Shown here piece after piece: positions 19,916 through 20,360 of a stretch of DNA of 20,360 nucleotides. The stretch spans positions 1 to 20,360 of the IMG/VR virus record IMGVR_UViG_3300047381_000081; one strand, written 5' to 3'. Position 1 is the stretch's first letter. Every line of letters starts with the position of its first letter. The stretch is from a virus. The notes beneath the pieces were generated by a model, which was given only the letters and a program-made list of their open reading frames with translations, was not told the DNA's origin and made no database searches. Both the position numbers and the translations under genes were made by a program.

Positions 19916-20272
19916 TTAAAATTTTCCGTAAAATGCTTTTATAGCTGTTATATATTTTGTTTCCTCTTTGATTTCAGACTTACAACTTAATATTTTATTT
20001 TTAATATCATTAGGAACAGGCGCTCCTACTTCGTCAAATAATTCTTCTACTTGCTCACCAAGCGTAATTGCTTCTTTCCAATAAGATAGGTTTTGCTTGT
20101 ATTTTTGTTCAGCAGTAGATAAAGCATCTATTAGTTTTAAAGATATATTTTCGCCACCATCGTTTGCTTTGTTAAAAGCACTTTCAAATTTTGAAATAAA
20201 CCCACCTAACTCTACTTTTTCTACTTTATGCTTAGAAAACTTTTGTAAGATATTTTGTGTTTTATTGTCCAT
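19916..20272 (-). CDS. coiled-coil protein, tandem paralogue 1 (118 aa)
   Basis: The N-terminus MDNKTQNILQKFSKHKVEKV continues ELGGF, matching the pattern helix, basic residues, KVELG of the two genes downstream, though with lower identity. The body is helical (ISLKLIDALSTAEQKYKQNL; ITLGEQVEELFDEVGAPVPN) and the C-terminus is KYITAIKAFYGKF. The start has the structural leader TATTGTATAAATATG. The three proteins probably arose by tandem duplication and have diverged. Confidence 0.75.
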   Translation of the reverse strand: MDNKTQNILQKFSKHKVEKVELGGFISKFESAFNKANDGGENISLKLIDALSTAEQKYKQNLSYWKEAITLGEQVEELFDEVGAPVPNDIKNKILSCKSEIKEETKYITAIKAFYGKF

Positions 20273-20312
20273 ATTTATACAATAGGTTATTAATTACTTT
20301 GTTGTGTTTTTA
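20273..20312. repeat. repeated intergenic leader, copy B
   Basis: The minus strand reads TAAAAACACAACAAAG, then A/T-rich bases and TATTGTATAAAT before ATG 20272. It matches the segment at 19097-19137 over almost its whole length, including the stop codon of the upstream gene. Confidence 0.7.
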
Positions 20313-20360
20313 ATTTGCTGCTTCACATTCTGCACAGTCATCGTATTGAACAGATGCTGT
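20310..20360 (-). CDS. C-terminal end of an unknown gene (edge-truncated)
   Basis: Sixteen codons are visible before TAA at 20310: TASVQYDDCAECEAAN. The frame is chosen because its stop sits at exactly the same place in the repeated intergenic segment as the stop of the gene at 19135-19545. The CxxC pair might be part of a metal site. Too little is present to identify the protein. Confidence 0.5.
   Translation of the reverse strand, partial: TASVQYDDCAECEAAN

Noticed and set aside
1-20360. tRNA genes, CRISPR arrays, insertion sequences, integrase or attachment sites
   Set aside because: None recognised by reading; no cloverleaf-like segment, direct-repeat array, transposase or integrase motif was seen.

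Overview
This window is a gene-dense, AT-rich (roughly one third G+C) stretch of a tailed double-stranded DNA phage genome. Every supported gene is read on the minus strand, so transcription runs from the right edge to the left edge. The host is most likely a member of the Bacteroidota, probably Flavobacteriia. Three regions match the promoter pattern of that phylum (TTG, about 19-20 bp, then TAnnTTTG). Most starts lack a Shine-Dalgarno sequence and sit behind A/T-rich leaders. Several proteins (terminase, portal, connector, NinG, MT-A70 methylase) resemble those of flavobacterial phages. I see no integrase, repressor, tRNA, CRISPR array, insertion sequence or host gene, so I cannot say whether the phage is temperate.

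Layout in transcription order. (1) 20360-16485, head module: the end of an unknown gene, three tandem related coiled-coil proteins, an acidic scaffold-like protein, the HK97-type major capsid protein, a tail-tube-like protein and a small beta-rich protein. (2) 16485-12224, portal and fibre module: portal with an extra C-terminal Cys/His domain, head-tail connector, two tiny ORFs, and three tail-fibre or adhesin-related proteins ending in a LamG-like lectin. (3) 12214-10857, lysis module: two small membrane proteins, an M15 peptidase endolysin and a 3-TM holin. (4) 10838-9139, recombination module behind two good promoters: NinG, ERF-type annealing protein, SSB. (5) 9099-2226, replication and regulation operon with many 4-base ATGA overlaps: DnaB-like helicase, a phage sigma-70-like factor, PD-(D/E)XK nucleases including a RecE-like exonuclease, a MazG-like protein, an MT-A70 adenine methylase next to a putative endonuclease, and a protein with a DnaA-type DNA-binding domain. 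(6) 2166-722, terminase small and large subunits. (7) 662-1, small genes of unknown function behind a consensus promoter.

I recovered ten short ORFs (26-55 aa) plus two edge-truncated genes by reading intergenic gaps. Most are tied to their neighbours by ATGA or TAATG stop/start overlaps. They include two single-span membrane microproteins of 26 and 28 aa.

The most unusual signal is regulatory. Three genes (starts at 662, 5422 and 5683) share an identical 16-base initiation leader, AAAACAAACAATTATG. The 3' untranslated tail of the NinG gene, just before an intrinsic terminator, carries 14 bases exactly complementary to it, plus a possible G-U pair at the start codon. This has the layout of a terminator-tailed antisense RNA that could silence a set of phage genes. 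In addition, four of six terminator hairpins sit only 8-20 nt before the next start codon, leaving no room for a promoter, and four structural-module starts share a different leader (TATTGTAnnAnTATG).
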